DNA of 64,000 bases, taken from contig NZ_JADGMY010000023.1 of the NCBI RefSeq assembly GCF_015234515.1, positions 1-64,000 of the forward strand. The letters are read 5' to 3'. Below the pieces are notes generated by a model that saw only the letters and a list, made by a program, of their open reading frames with translations, was not told the origin of the DNA and did no database searches. This DNA is from Cellulomonas sp. (GTDB lineage Bacteria > Actinomycetota > Actinomycetes > Actinomycetales > Cellulomonadaceae). Below, piece by piece: positions 24,807-33,520 of the stretch; the stretch's first letter is position 1; every line of letters starts with the position of its first letter. A program made the translations under genes and the position numbers.

Positions 24807-27145
24807 GCACCACCACCGCCCGCACCACCCCGCACGCCGCTCCGGCCCCGTGGCAGGACCAGCAGCTGCCCGTGACCGAGCGCGTCGAGCTGCTGCTCGC
24901 CGAGATGACGCTCGAGGAGAAGCTGGCACAGCTCGGCAGCCACTGGTTCGACCGCCGCGGCGCGGGTGAGGTCGTCGCCCCCATGCAGGACACGTTCGGC
25001 GCCCGCCGGCCGGACTTCGCGACGGCCGCCCGGCACGGTCTCGGCCACCTCACCCGGGTGCTCGGGACCGAGCCCGTCGCTGCCGCCGAGGGCCGCGAGA
25101 AGCTCGCCCGCACCCAGCGTGAGCTGATCGGCCGGCACCGCCTGCGGCTGCCCGCGATCGCGCACGAGGAGTGCCTCACCGGTGTGACGTCGTACGGCGC
25201 GACCGTGTACCCGACGCCGCTCGCGTGGGGTGCGTCGTTCGACCCCGACCTGGTCCACGAGGTCGGCACGGCGATCGGGCGGGACCTGCGCGCTCTCGGT
25301 GTCCACCAGGGGCTCGGCCCCGTGCTCGACGTGGTGCGGGACTACCGGTGGGGGCGCGTCGAGGAGACCATCGGCGAGGACCCCTACGCCGTGGCCACGA
25401 TCGCCACCGCGTACGTGCGCGGCATGGAGGAGCAGGGTGTCGTCGCGACGCTCAAGCACTTCGTCGGGTACTCCGCGTCGCGCGCCGGCCGCAACCACGC
25501 GCCGGTGTCCGCCGGTCCGCGCGAGGTCGCCGACGTGCTGCTGCCGCCGTTCGAGATGGCGGTGCGTGAGGGCGGGGCACGGTCCGTCATGAACTCGTAC
25601 TCCGACATCGACGGCGAGCCCGTCGCCGCGTCGTCCGCGCTGCTCACCGGTGTGCTGCGCGACCAGTGGGGCTTCGAGGGCACCGTCGTCTCGGACTACT
25701 GGGCGATCGCCTTCCTGGCGACCGCCCACGGTGTCGCGGCCGACGCCGCGCAGGCCGGCGCCCGGGCGCTGCGCGCGGGCCTCGACGTCGAGCTGCCCAA
25801 CGCCATGTGCTTCGGCGAGCTCGCACCGCTCGTGCGCGACGGCCGGGTCGACGAGGCCGACGTCGACCGCGCCGTGCGGCGCGTCCTGCGGCAGAAGGCC
25901 GAGCTCGGGCTGCTCGACGCACCCGACGACGCACCGCGCACCGACGCGCCGGTCGACCTCGACAGCCCCGCCAACCGCGAGCTGGCCCGCCGCCTCGCCG
26001 AGGAGTCGATCGTGCTCCTCGCCAACCCCGGCGCCGTGCTGCCGCTCGCCGCCCGCAAGGTCGCCGTCGTCGGCCCCTCGGCTGCCGACCCCGGCGTGCT
26101 GCTCGGCTGCTACTCCTACCCCATCCACGTGCTGCCGCGGCACCCCGAGCTGGGCCTGGGCGTCGACGTGCCGTCGCTGCTCGACGCCCTACGGGCGGAG
26201 CTCGACGGCGCCGAGGTCGTGCACGAGCGCGGGTGCGACGTCGTCGGTGACGACCGCAGCGGCATCGACGCCGCCGTGAGAGCCGCGGCCGGCGCCGACG
26301 TCTGCGTCGTGACCGTGGGCGACCGGGCCGGCATGTTCGGCCGCGGCACCTCGGGCGAGGGCTGCGACGCGGCCGACCTGCGACTGCCGGGGATCCAGCA
26401 CGACCTGGTCGAGGCGGTCCTGGCGACCGGCACGCCCGTCGTCCTCGTGGTCGTCTCCGGACGCCCGTACGCGCTCGGCGCCTACGTGGACCGCGCGGCG
26501 GCCGTCGTGCAGGCGTTCATGCCGGGCGAGGAGGGAGCGGCCGCGCTCGCCGGTGTCCTGAGCGGGCGCGTCACGCCCAGCGGCAAGCTGCCCGTGCAGG
26601 TGCCGCGCCTACCCGGCGGCGGGCCGCAGACGTACCTCGGCCCCGCCCTCACGCGCCGGCTGGACCGCATCAGCAACCTCGACCCGGGCCCGGCGTTCCC
26701 GTTCGGGCACGGGCTGTCGTACACCTCGTTCCGCTACCAGGACCTGACCGTCAGCACGGGCCCGGTGCCCACCGACGGCGAGTTCGAGGTCGCCGTCACC
26801 GTGAGGTGCACGGGCGAGCGGCCCGGCACGGAGGTCGTCCAGCTGTACCTGTCCGACCCCGTCGCGGACGTCGCTCGGCCCGTCAAGCAGCTCGCCGGGT
26901 ACGTGCGTGTCGCGCTCGAGCCGGGCACCGCCCGCCGCGTCACGTTCACCGTCCCCGCGGACCTCACGTCGTACACCGGTCTGGACCTGGTGCGCGTCGT
27001 CGACCCCGGGACCATCGGGGTGCAGGTCGGCGGCTCCAGCGAGGGCGACGTCCTGCACGCGCAGGTCGAGCTCGTCGGTCCGGTCCGCCGGCCGGGCCGC
27101 GACCGGGCGCTGCGCAGCGCCGTGCGCGTCGAGGACGTCGCATGA
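24803..27145 (+). CDS. GH3 beta-glycosidase (beta-xylosidase/beta-glucosidase)
   Basis: 780 residues from GTG 24803 (GTGA overlap with LacI). Intracellular: no signal peptide. The GH3 N-terminal barrel includes LPAIAHEECLTGV and GPVLDVVRDYRWGRVEETIGEDPY, with KHFVGYSASRAGRNHAPV and the nucleophile Asp in EGTVVSDYWAI (near residue 298). The C-terminal alpha/beta sandwich (ADVCVVTVGDRAGMFGRGTSGEGCD) is followed by FPFGHGLSYTSF and a fibronectin-III-like domain (TEVVQLYLSDP). It removes terminal glucose or xylose from imported oligosaccharides. Pairing with a GH43 xylosidase suggests xylo-oligosaccharides, but specificity cannot be read from sequence alone. Confidence 0.9.
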   Translation: MSTTTARTTPHAAPAPWQDQQLPVTERVELLLAEMTLEEKLAQLGSHWFDRRGAGEVVAPMQDTFGARRPDFATAARHGLGHLTRVLGTEPVAAAEGREKLARTQRELIGRHRLRLPAIAHEECLTGVTSYGATVYPTPLAWGASFDPDLVHEVGTAIGRDLRALGVHQGLGPVLDVVRDYRWGRVEETIGEDPYAVATIATAYVRGMEEQGVVATLKHFVGYSASRAGRNHAPVSAGPREVADVLLPPFEMAVREGGARSVMNSYSDIDGEPVAASSALLTGVLRDQWGFEGTVVSDYWAIAFLATAHGVAADAAQAGARALRAGLDVELPNAMCFGELAPLVRDGRVDEADVDRAVRRVLRQKAELGLLDAPDDAPRTDAPVDLDSPANRELARRLAEESIVLLANPGAVLPLAARKVAVVGPSAADPGVLLGCYSYPIHVLPRHPELGLGVDVPSLLDALRAELDGAEVVHERGCDVVGDDRSGIDAAVRAAAGADVCVVTVGDRAGMFGRGTSGEGCDAADLRLPGIQHDLVEAVLATGTPVVLVVVSGRPYALGAYVDRAAAVVQAFMPGEEGAAALAGVLSGRVTPSGKLPVQVPRLPGGGPQTYLGPALTRRLDRISNLDPGPAFPFGHGLSYTSFRYQDLTVSTGPVPTDGEFEVAVTVRCTGERPGTEVVQLYLSDPVADVARPVKQLAGYVRVALEPGTARRVTFTVPADLTSYTGLDLVRVVDPGTIGVQVGGSSEGDVLHAQVELVGPVRRPGRDRALRSAVRVEDVA

Positions 27146-28710
27146 GCGGCACCGTCCGCAACCCGGTGCTGCCCGGGTTCCACCCGGACCCGTCGGTCTG
27201 CCGCGTGGGCGACGACCACTGGCTGGTGACGTCCACGTTCGAATACTTCCCCGGCCTGCCGGTGCACCACAGCACCGACCTGGCGCGGTGGGAGCACGTC
27301 GGGCACGCGATCGACCGGCGCTCGCAGCTGGACCTCGACGGCGTCAAGGCGTCCGGCGGGCTGTTCGCCCCGACGATCCGTCACCACGACGGCACGTTCT
27401 GGATCACCTGCACGCTCATGCACGGGCGCACGCGCCGCGGGAACTTCGTGATCAGCGCGACCGACCCGTCGGGGCGCTGGAGCGACCCGACGTGGCTGCC
27501 GGACGCGGAGGGCATCGACCCGTCGCTGTTCTTCGACGACGACGGGTCCGCCTGGTACGTCGGCGCCCGGGCCACGCACGACCCGCACCCGCAGCACCCC
27601 GAGCAGACGGACATCTGGCTGCGCCGGTTCGACGTGCGCACGCGCACGCTCGTCGGCCCGGAGCACGTGCTGTGGCACGGCGCGCTGCGGGCGGCCCGCT
27701 GGGCCGAGGGGCCGCACCTGTACAAGGTCGACGGCCGGTACGTGCTGCTCGTCGCCGAGGGCGGCACGGAGCAGCACCACGCCGTGACGGTCGCGCGCGC
27801 GGAGCACGTCACGGGCCCGTACGTCGGCCACGTCGACAACCCGGTGCTGACGCACCGTCACCTGGGCGCCGACCACCCGGTCGTCGGCGTGGGGCACGCC
27901 GACCTCGTCGAGGCCGCGGACGGCACGTGGTGGGCATTCGCGCTCGGCATGCGCCCCGTGGACGGGCACCACCTGCTGGGCCGCGAGACGTTCCTGGTGC
28001 CCATGCGGTGGGAGGACGGCTGGCCCGTGCTCGCCCCCGGGGTGGGCCAGGTGCCGGCCGAGGTCACGCACCCCGCCGTGCCGGACGGGCAGACCGTGCG
28101 CTCGGCGGCCGACGCGCCGTTCGTCGAGACCTTCACCGACGGGCTGGCGGCCCGGTGGGACCGGCTGCGCACCGCGCCGGACCCGGCGGACACGTCGCAG
28201 CCCGGTCGGCTGCGGCTGCCGCTGCTGCCCGCGACACTGGCCGACCCGACGACGCCCGCGTTCGTCGGCCTGCGACAGCAGCACCACCGCGCCGTGCTCA
28301 CGGCACGCGTCGAGGCGCCGGGGCTCGTCGGGCACGAGCAGGTGGGCGTCGCCGTGCGACAGAACGACCGGCACCACGCGGTCGCCGTGCTGCGTGGCAG
28401 CGGCGCCGAGCGCGTGGTCGAGGTCGTGCTCACGCAGGACGGCGTCGGCGAGCGCACGGGCCGGTTGCCGCTGCCCGGCGACGGCCCGGTCGAGCTGCGC
28501 CTGACGGCCGACCTGCTGACGTACACGGCGCACGCGCGGACGGACGACGGCGCCTGGCAGCACGTCGGCGACGTCGACGGCCGCGCGCTGAGCACCCAGA
28601 CCGCGGGTGGGTTCACCGGGGTGTACCTGGGGCTGTACGCGACGAGCGACGGACACCCCAGCGACGCCGTCGCCGAGTTCGTGGAGGCCACCTACACGCC
28701 CGGGACGTGA
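27142..28710 (+). CDS. GH43 beta-xylosidase / alpha-L-arabinofuranosidase
   Basis: 522 residues from ATG 27142 (ATGA overlap with GH3). Five-bladed propeller with the three GH43 acids: general base Asp in LPGFHPDPSVCRVG, pKa-modulating Asp in GIDPSLFFDDDGSAWY, and general acid Glu in ARWAEGPHLYKVDG. The opening WLVTSTFEYFPGLPVHHSTDL is typical of the beta-xylosidase subfamilies 11/12. A C-terminal beta-sandwich (about 320-520) completes the active site in these enzymes. No signal peptide, so it acts on imported arabino-xylo-oligosaccharides in the cytoplasm. Last gene of the LacI operon. Confidence 0.92.
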   Translation: MSGTVRNPVLPGFHPDPSVCRVGDDHWLVTSTFEYFPGLPVHHSTDLARWEHVGHAIDRRSQLDLDGVKASGGLFAPTIRHHDGTFWITCTLMHGRTRRGNFVISATDPSGRWSDPTWLPDAEGIDPSLFFDDDGSAWYVGARATHDPHPQHPEQTDIWLRRFDVRTRTLVGPEHVLWHGALRAARWAEGPHLYKVDGRYVLLVAEGGTEQHHAVTVARAEHVTGPYVGHVDNPVLTHRHLGADHPVVGVGHADLVEAADGTWWAFALGMRPVDGHHLLGRETFLVPMRWEDGWPVLAPGVGQVPAEVTHPAVPDGQTVRSAADAPFVETFTDGLAARWDRLRTAPDPADTSQPGRLRLPLLPATLADPTTPAFVGLRQQHHRAVLTARVEAPGLVGHEQVGVAVRQNDRHHAVAVLRGSGAERVVEVVLTQDGVGERTGRLPLPGDGPVELRLTADLLTYTAHARTDDGAWQHVGDVDGRALSTQTAGGFTGVYLGLYATSDGHPSDAVAEFVEATYTPGT

Positions 28711-28758
28711 CGCTCCCGGGCGGCGTCTCGAGCGGGGGCGCGGTGCTGCACCCGGCCC

Positions 28759-29310
28759 TCAGGCCAGGCGCCCCAGGTGCAGCGCCGCGAGCGCGAGCGC
28801 CGCGACGGTCTCACCGTCGCGGATCTCGCCCGTGCGGACCATCGCGAGGACGTCGGCGAACGGGACGGTGCGCACCGCGGTGATGCCCTCGGCGGCCTGC
28901 TCCTGGGCGGTCCCGGCGGCGTCCGTGACCGGTGACAGGCCGCGGGCGACGAACACGTGCTCCACGGCGCGCGCGACACCGTTGAGCGCGTCGATCTCCC
29001 CCACGGGCGTCCACTCCCGGGCGGTCAGGCCGGTCTCCTCCGCCAGCTCGCGGCGCGCGGCGACCAGCGGGTCCTGGCCGTCGGTGCCACCGGCGGGGAC
29101 CTCGACGGAGCCGGGCCCGGTGGTGTACCGGTCGGTCGTCACGAGCACCACCTCGTCGTCGTCCGTCAACGCGACGACGAAGACGGACGGGCGCAGCTCG
29201 ACGACGCCGTAGACGGCGGGCCGCCCGTCGGGCGCGACGACGTCGTCCTCGCGCAGCGTGATCCAGGGGTTCTCGTACGCGACGCGCGAGGTCACGGTCT
29301 GCCAGGTCAT
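28759..29310 (-). CDS. Nudix hydrolase, ADP-ribose pyrophosphatase-like
   Basis: 183 residues from ATG 29310. The Nudix box GX5EX7REUXEEXGU is complete: GGTDGQDPLVAARRELAEETG, preceded by PGSVEVPAGG. The N-terminus (TVTSRVAYENPWITLREDDVV) matches the NUDT5/ADP-ribose subgroup. It hydrolyses nucleoside diphosphate-linked compounds using Mg2+ in the cytoplasm. Convergent with the GH43 gene, with a gap under 50 bp and no obvious terminator. Confidence 0.9.
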   Translation of the reverse strand: MTWQTVTSRVAYENPWITLREDDVVAPDGRPAVYGVVELRPSVFVVALTDDDEVVLVTTDRYTTGPGSVEVPAGGTDGQDPLVAARRELAEETGLTAREWTPVGEIDALNGVARAVEHVFVARGLSPVTDAAGTAQEQAAEGITAVRTVPFADVLAMVRTGEIRDGETVAALALAALHLGRLA

Positions 29311-29331
29311 GGGCCCACCGTAGGGCCGCGG

Positions 29332-29787
29332 TCAGCGCGCGAGCGCCCTCGCCGTGACCAGCACGACGACGTCCTCGACGAGCGCGGCGCGCACGTCGGG
29401 CCGCAGCGCGTCCGGCCCCTGGTCCGCGGCCCACTGCCGCCACGACGCCCCGGCGACGGAGCCGGCGAACGCGCCGACTCCCCCGGCGAGCGCCGCGACG
29501 ACGACCGCAGGGAGGCGACGGCCGTCGACCACCGCGAGCGCGGCGGCACCTGTCGCACCGGCGACGAGCCGACCGGCGATCTGCGGCGCCACGAGCCGGC
29601 TCGGGGTGGCGGGCAGCTTGTCGACGACGCACTCACCCACGACCGCGAGGGTGGTGAGCCGGCGCACCGCACGCGCCGCCGGGCCTGTGCGGCCGAGCGT
29701 CGCGGCATGGACGGGGACGGCCAGGGCGACCGACGACCGGCCCCCCGCAGCGAGGCCGAGCACGGCAGAACGCGCGATCACACCCAT
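29332..29787 (-). CDS. DUF4126-like membrane protein
   Basis: 151 residues from ATG 29787. Hydrophobic, with family-like features: VLGLAAGGRSSVALAVP at the start, then GECVVDKLPATPSRLVAPQIAGRLVAGATGAAALA and AVVVAALAGGVGAFAGSVAGASWRQWA. Four membrane segments are likely. Function unknown in the family. It precedes the Nudix gene by 21 bp and is probably co-transcribed with it. Confidence 0.72.
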   Translation of the reverse strand: MGVIARSAVLGLAAGGRSSVALAVPVHAATLGRTGPAARAVRRLTTLAVVGECVVDKLPATPSRLVAPQIAGRLVAGATGAAALAVVDGRRLPAVVVAALAGGVGAFAGSVAGASWRQWAADQGPDALRPDVRAALVEDVVVLVTARALAR

Positions 29788-29977
29788 AGGAGGTGTCTAC
29801 CGGGGTGCGGTGGCACCGGCATCTCGAGCGGCCCGACGGGTGCCGTCACGGGCCGCGACTGCCGGACGCCCGTCCGGGTCGAGCGGGCGTTCGAGGTGCG
29901 GGACCCGCCCACCGGCACCAGACTCGCCAACCAGGTGGGCCGCTGTGGCCCCCACCGACGCACGACGAAGGAGCGAC

Positions 29978-30205
29978 ATGGGTATCGGTACCGGCATCGC
30001 ACTCCTGGTGATCGGGGCGATCCTCTCGTTCGGCATCTCCGACCGGCTCGAGGGCATCGACCTGACGGTCATCGGCTACATCTGCATGGGCGCCGGTGTC
30101 CTGGGTCTGATCCTCGCGATCGCGCTCAACGCCCAGCGCACCAACACCACGCACCGCCAGGTGATCGAGCACCGCGAGGAGCCGCCGCTCCCCCCGACGG
30201 CCTGA
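29978..30205 (+). CDS. Small two-helix membrane protein (DUF6458-like)
   Basis: 75 residues from ATG 29978 with acgaaggagcgac. Two membrane helices, GIGTGIALLVIGAILSFGI and LTVIGYICMGAGVLGLILAI, sit around a short loop (SDRLEGIDL), followed by a polar C-terminal tail (RTNTTHRQVIEHREE). This small family is widespread in actinobacteria with unknown role. A hairpin terminator follows at 30228-30257. Confidence 0.82.
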   Translation: MGIGTGIALLVIGAILSFGISDRLEGIDLTVIGYICMGAGVLGLILAIALNAQRTNTTHRQVIEHREEPPLPPTA

Positions 30206-30227
30206 CGCCTCGCTCGCACGCGCTCGG

Positions 30228-30257
30228 CGCCCCGCACCGGACCACCGGCGCGGGGCG
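30228..30257 (+). terminator. Hairpin terminator after the small membrane protein
   Basis: cgccccgcaccgg (30228-30240) pairs with ccggcgcggggcg (30245-30257) with one mismatch across a 4-base loop, 23 bp after the stop codon. No strong T-run. Confidence 0.6.
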
Positions 30258-30394
30258 TCGTCGTGTCCGCCGCGGTGCCGACCGGCGTCCGCACCCCGGG
30301 CACGACCGGCACATGTCGGACGGGACGGACACAATGGGCGCCCGCGCGCAGAGCACCGCGCGCGGCGCCAGGGGGCGACGACGAAGGGGGACGC

Positions 30395-31435
30395 ATGGAC
30401 CAGGACGAGGCACGCAAGGCCAAGGCCCACGCACTGGAGGTGGCACGCACGCTCTCCGAGGCCGTGCTGCGGCCGTCCACGACGACGGCGGGTGTCGTCC
30501 CGCTGTCCGTGGGGCTCGCGCCGTGCCCCGACGGGAGCTACGGCATCGCGCTGCGCTACCGCCTCGGCCTGCCGGAGGTGCGCTCGATCGCCCGCCAGGT
30601 CGCCGCGCAGATCGGGGAGGTCGGCAAGGTCGTCGACCTGCGCCGCACGGGCCGCATCCGTCCCCTCACCGGTGGCTCCACCTCCGGGACGGACGTCGGC
30701 ACGGAGGGCGCAGCGGTCCCGGGGCCGCGTCCCCCGGTGGTCACCGCCCAGGCGCTGGGTGAGACGGGCCGGGTGCGCCCGCTGCGGCCCGGCGTGTCCA
30801 TCGCGCACGTCGACGTGTCCGCGGGCACGCTCGGCGCGTTCGTGCTGGTGGACGGCGTGCTGCACGCGCTGTCGAACTACCACGTGCTGGTCGGCTCCCC
30901 GGCGGGACGTCGCGGCGACGACATCCTGCAGCCCGGCCCGGCCGACGGCGGGCAGGCCCCCGCGGACCGGGTCGGCACGCTCGCCGGCTTCGTCCCGCTC
31001 GAGTCCGGCCGGACGGCGCGGGTCGATGCGGCGCTCGCCCTGCTGGACGACCAGGACGTCGACGCGACGTACCCGGTCGGCCGCGTCACCACGACGGCCC
31101 GGGCCCTGGGTGGCGAGCTCGTCGGCAAGGTCGGGCGCACGACGGCGGTCACGACGGGCCGTGTCACCGCGATCGAGCTGGACGACGTCGTCGTGGGCTA
31201 CGGCGAGGAGCTCGGCAACCTGCGGTTCGACGACCAGGTGGAGATCGAGGGGACCAGCACCGCTCCGTTCTCCCGCGGCGGCGACTCCGGGTCGCTCGTC
31301 TACCGCGAGGACGGCGTGGCCCTGGGACTGCTCTTTGCCGGGTCGGAGGTCGGGGGGGACAATGGCCGTGGGCTGACGTACGTCAACCCCATCGATGCCG
31401 TCCTCGGGGCGCTCGACGCGACGCTGCTCGCCTGA
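30395..31435 (+). CDS. Cytoplasmic trypsin-like serine protease with N-terminal accessory domain
   Basis: 346 residues from ATG 30395 with acgaagggggac. No signal peptide or membrane segment. Residues 1-90 form a small alpha/beta domain (MDQDEARKAKAHALEVARTL, PDGSYGIALRYR, VGKVVDLRRTGRI). Residues about 140-346 are a chymotrypsin fold with His in LSNYHVLVGSPA, Asp in RVDAALALLDD and Ser in FSRGGDSGSLVYRE. All three catalytic residues look intact. A cytosolic S1-like protease is unusual. The next gene encodes a stand-alone version of the N-terminal domain, hinting at a protease-regulator pair. Confidence 0.82.
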   Translation: MDQDEARKAKAHALEVARTLSEAVLRPSTTTAGVVPLSVGLAPCPDGSYGIALRYRLGLPEVRSIARQVAAQIGEVGKVVDLRRTGRIRPLTGGSTSGTDVGTEGAAVPGPRPPVVTAQALGETGRVRPLRPGVSIAHVDVSAGTLGAFVLVDGVLHALSNYHVLVGSPAGRRGDDILQPGPADGGQAPADRVGTLAGFVPLESGRTARVDAALALLDDQDVDATYPVGRVTTTARALGGELVGKVGRTTAVTTGRVTAIELDDVVVGYGEELGNLRFDDQVEIEGTSTAPFSRGGDSGSLVYREDGVALGLLFAGSEVGGDNGRGLTYVNPIDAVLGALDATLLA

Positions 31436-31477
31436 CGCGAGCACCGCGCGGGTCCCCGGTGACGCGGGAGGTGCGCA

Positions 31478-31705
31478 GTGGCCGATCTCGACGAGGCACG
31501 CAGAGCCAAGGACGAGCTGAAGACCGCCCTGGCGGGACGTGCCGGCGTGACCGCCATCGGGATCGCTCCCGACGACGACGGCTACGGCGTGCTCGTGCGG
31601 GTCCAGGACGACGCGGTCCGCGCCCGGCGCGCCGACGTCCCGACGAGCGTGCGGGGCGTGAACGTGCACGTGCGCACGTCGGGCCCCATCACCGCGCAGG
31701 CCTGA
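31478..31705 (+). CDS. Stand-alone homologue of the protease N-terminal domain
   Basis: 75 residues from GTG 31478 with gcgggagg upstream, 42 bp after the protease. DEARRAKDELKTAL corresponds to DEARKAKAHALEVA of the protease. GIAPDDDGYGVLVRVQ corresponds to GLAPCPDGSYGIALRYR, and VRGVNVHVRTSGPI to VGKVVDLRRTGRI. The pair is therefore paralogous, and this protein may act as a dimerisation partner, inhibitor or adaptor for the protease. No catalytic residues are present. Confidence 0.8.
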   Translation: MADLDEARRAKDELKTALAGRAGVTAIGIAPDDDGYGVLVRVQDDAVRARRADVPTSVRGVNVHVRTSGPITAQA

Positions 31706-31757
31706 CACCGCAGGCGCGCCGTCCTGCGGACACCTGCTGGCGCCGCGGAGGCGCCGG

Positions 31758-32879
31758 TCAGCGGTCCTTCAGCGCGGCCAAGGTCGCCGGCTGCCCCAGC
31801 CCGACCGCCGCGACCACGACGAGCGCCGCCGCGAGCCCGCCCGCAGCGCCACGCACCACCAGCGGCAGCACCACGACGCCCGGGACGTCGAGCACCACGA
31901 CGCCGACACCCGCCGCGAGGGCGGCAGCCCACACGCAGCCCACGGCGACGACGAGGGCGCCCTCGGTCCACCGGATGAGCACCCCTCCGGCCCACGGCAC
32001 GCCGACCGCGGCGTAGAGCGCCGCGCGTCCGCGCCGTGTCCACGTGACGACGCCCCACAGCAGGCCGACGACCACGCCCGCCGCCACGGGTGCCCAACGC
32101 GTCGGCCGGGCGTCGTACGTCGCCGCCGGGTCCTGCGCGAGCGCACCGGGCGGCAACCGGTCGGCAACGTGGATCGCGGACTCCCGGGTCTCTCCCAGCA
32201 CCGCCGGCAACGCCGCACGCACGTCGTCGCGGTGCTGCGGCGCGACGCGCACCCAGCACTCGTCGACCTCACCGGTCGGCTCCTGCACCAGCAGGACCGC
32301 CGTCGACGCCGCATCCCCAAGCAGGGCGAGGTCGGCGACGGCGGCGACCTGCAGCACGCCGGTCGGCGCGCCCATGGCCGTCGCGCCTGTCGCCTCGAAC
32401 TGCAGGCGCGTGCCCGCCTGCCACTGCCACCGCTCCGCGACGGCCTGGGACGCCACCACGTCGCGCGGCCCCCAGGCGTCGACCCCCAGGATGTCCAGCA
32501 CGCCCGGCGTCGCGCGGACGACGGCCTGGGCGCTCTCCGGCCGCCCCACCAGGACCGCGGCCGCCGGCACCGTCGTCACACCCGCCGCGGCGCGCACGCC
32601 CGCCACGGAGGACAGCGCGTGGCAGCGGGCGGCGTCCACCGTGGCCCCGTCCTGGCCTCGCGCCACCAGCAGGTCGCCACCGGCGTCCAGGTACGCCGTC
32701 TCGGCGGCGACGATCTCGCCGGCGGTGCGGACGTCCACCACCAGCGACACCCCGACGACCAGGACGGTCACCGCGACGAGGATCGGGCCCAGCACGGACG
32801 ACCTGATGTTCGCCACGCCCTCGCTCAACGACGCGGACGTGCGCCAACGCCCGGCGGACTGGTGCGGCGGCGCGGTCAC
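31758..32879 (-). CDS. ABC transporter permease of an adaptor-ATPase-permease system (FtsX/MacB-like)
   Basis: 373 residues from GTG 32879 (GTGA overlap with the ATPase gene). One N-terminal helix (SVLGPILVAVTVLVVGVSLVV) precedes a large extracytoplasmic domain (about 65-245, with VSSVAGVRAAAGVTT-like periplasmic core and ECWVRVAPQHRDDVR). Three C-terminal helices follow (WAPVAAGVVVGLLWGVV; EGALVVAVGCVWAAALAAGVGVVV; GGLAAALVVVAAVGLG). This topology is that of mechanotransmission ABC permeases such as MacB and LolCE, which pull or push substrates across the envelope without transporting through the membrane domain. Confidence 0.82.
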   Translation of the reverse strand: MTAPPHQSAGRWRTSASLSEGVANIRSSVLGPILVAVTVLVVGVSLVVDVRTAGEIVAAETAYLDAGGDLLVARGQDGATVDAARCHALSSVAGVRAAAGVTTVPAAAVLVGRPESAQAVVRATPGVLDILGVDAWGPRDVVASQAVAERWQWQAGTRLQFEATGATAMGAPTGVLQVAAVADLALLGDAASTAVLLVQEPTGEVDECWVRVAPQHRDDVRAALPAVLGETRESAIHVADRLPPGALAQDPAATYDARPTRWAPVAAGVVVGLLWGVVTWTRRGRAALYAAVGVPWAGGVLIRWTEGALVVAVGCVWAAALAAGVGVVVLDVPGVVVLPLVVRGAAGGLAAALVVVAAVGLGQPATLAALKDR

Positions 32880-33520
32880 GACGCCAGCACCTTCCCGTCC
32901 TCGATACGGACGGTGCGGGTGCACCGTGCGGCCACCTCGGGATCGTGGGTCACGACGACGACGCCGGTGCCGGACGCCCCCGCTGCTCCCTCGAGCAGCG
33001 CGTCGAGCACCACCATCGAGGTGGCGTGGTCGAGCTGCCCGGTCGGCTCGTCCGCCAGGACGAAGGGCCGGCCGCCCGCCAGCGCGCGCGCGATGACGAC
33101 GCGCTGCAGCTCACCGCCGGACAGGACGCGCGCGGGATCGTCGGCACGCGCGGCCAGACCGACCTGCGCGAGGCGTTCACGGGCCTCGGCGTGCGCCGCG
33201 GGACGCGACACGCCCCGGGTCAGCGCGGCGAGAGCCACGTTGTCCAACGCCGAGCGCTCCGGCAGCGCGTTGGTCGTCTGGAGCACCCATGAGGTCACGT
33301 CCCGCAGGCGCGGGGCGGGGGGAGCCGCGTCCACGTACGCCGCGCCCACCGCGGGACGCACGAGCCCGCCCAGGACCGAGAGCATGGTCGACTTCCCCGA
33401 ACCCGAGGGCCCGAGCACGGCGACGGACTCGCCGGCGTCCACGGTGAGGCTCGCGCCGGCGAGCACGTCGCGGTCGGTGCGGGGATAGCGGACGACGACC
33501 TGGTCGGCTACGAGGCGCAC
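32876..33520 (-). CDS. ABC transporter ATP-binding protein (MacB/LolD-like)
   Basis: 214 residues from GTG 33520. Walker A GPSGSGKSTM, signature LSGGELQRVVIARALAGG, Walker B FVLADEPTGQLD and the H-loop VVVTHDPEVAARC are all intact. DEPTGQLD and the short length are typical of the MacB/LolD subgroup, matching the FtsX-like permease that follows. It begins 13 bases inside the end of the adaptor gene. Confidence 0.93.
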   Translation of the reverse strand: MRLVADQVVVRYPRTDRDVLAGASLTVDAGESVAVLGPSGSGKSTMLSVLGGLVRPAVGAAYVDAAPPAPRLRDVTSWVLQTTNALPERSALDNVALAALTRGVSRPAAHAEARERLAQVGLAARADDPARVLSGGELQRVVIARALAGGRPFVLADEPTGQLDHATSMVVLDALLEGAAGASGTGVVVVTHDPEVAARCTRTVRIEDGKVLAS

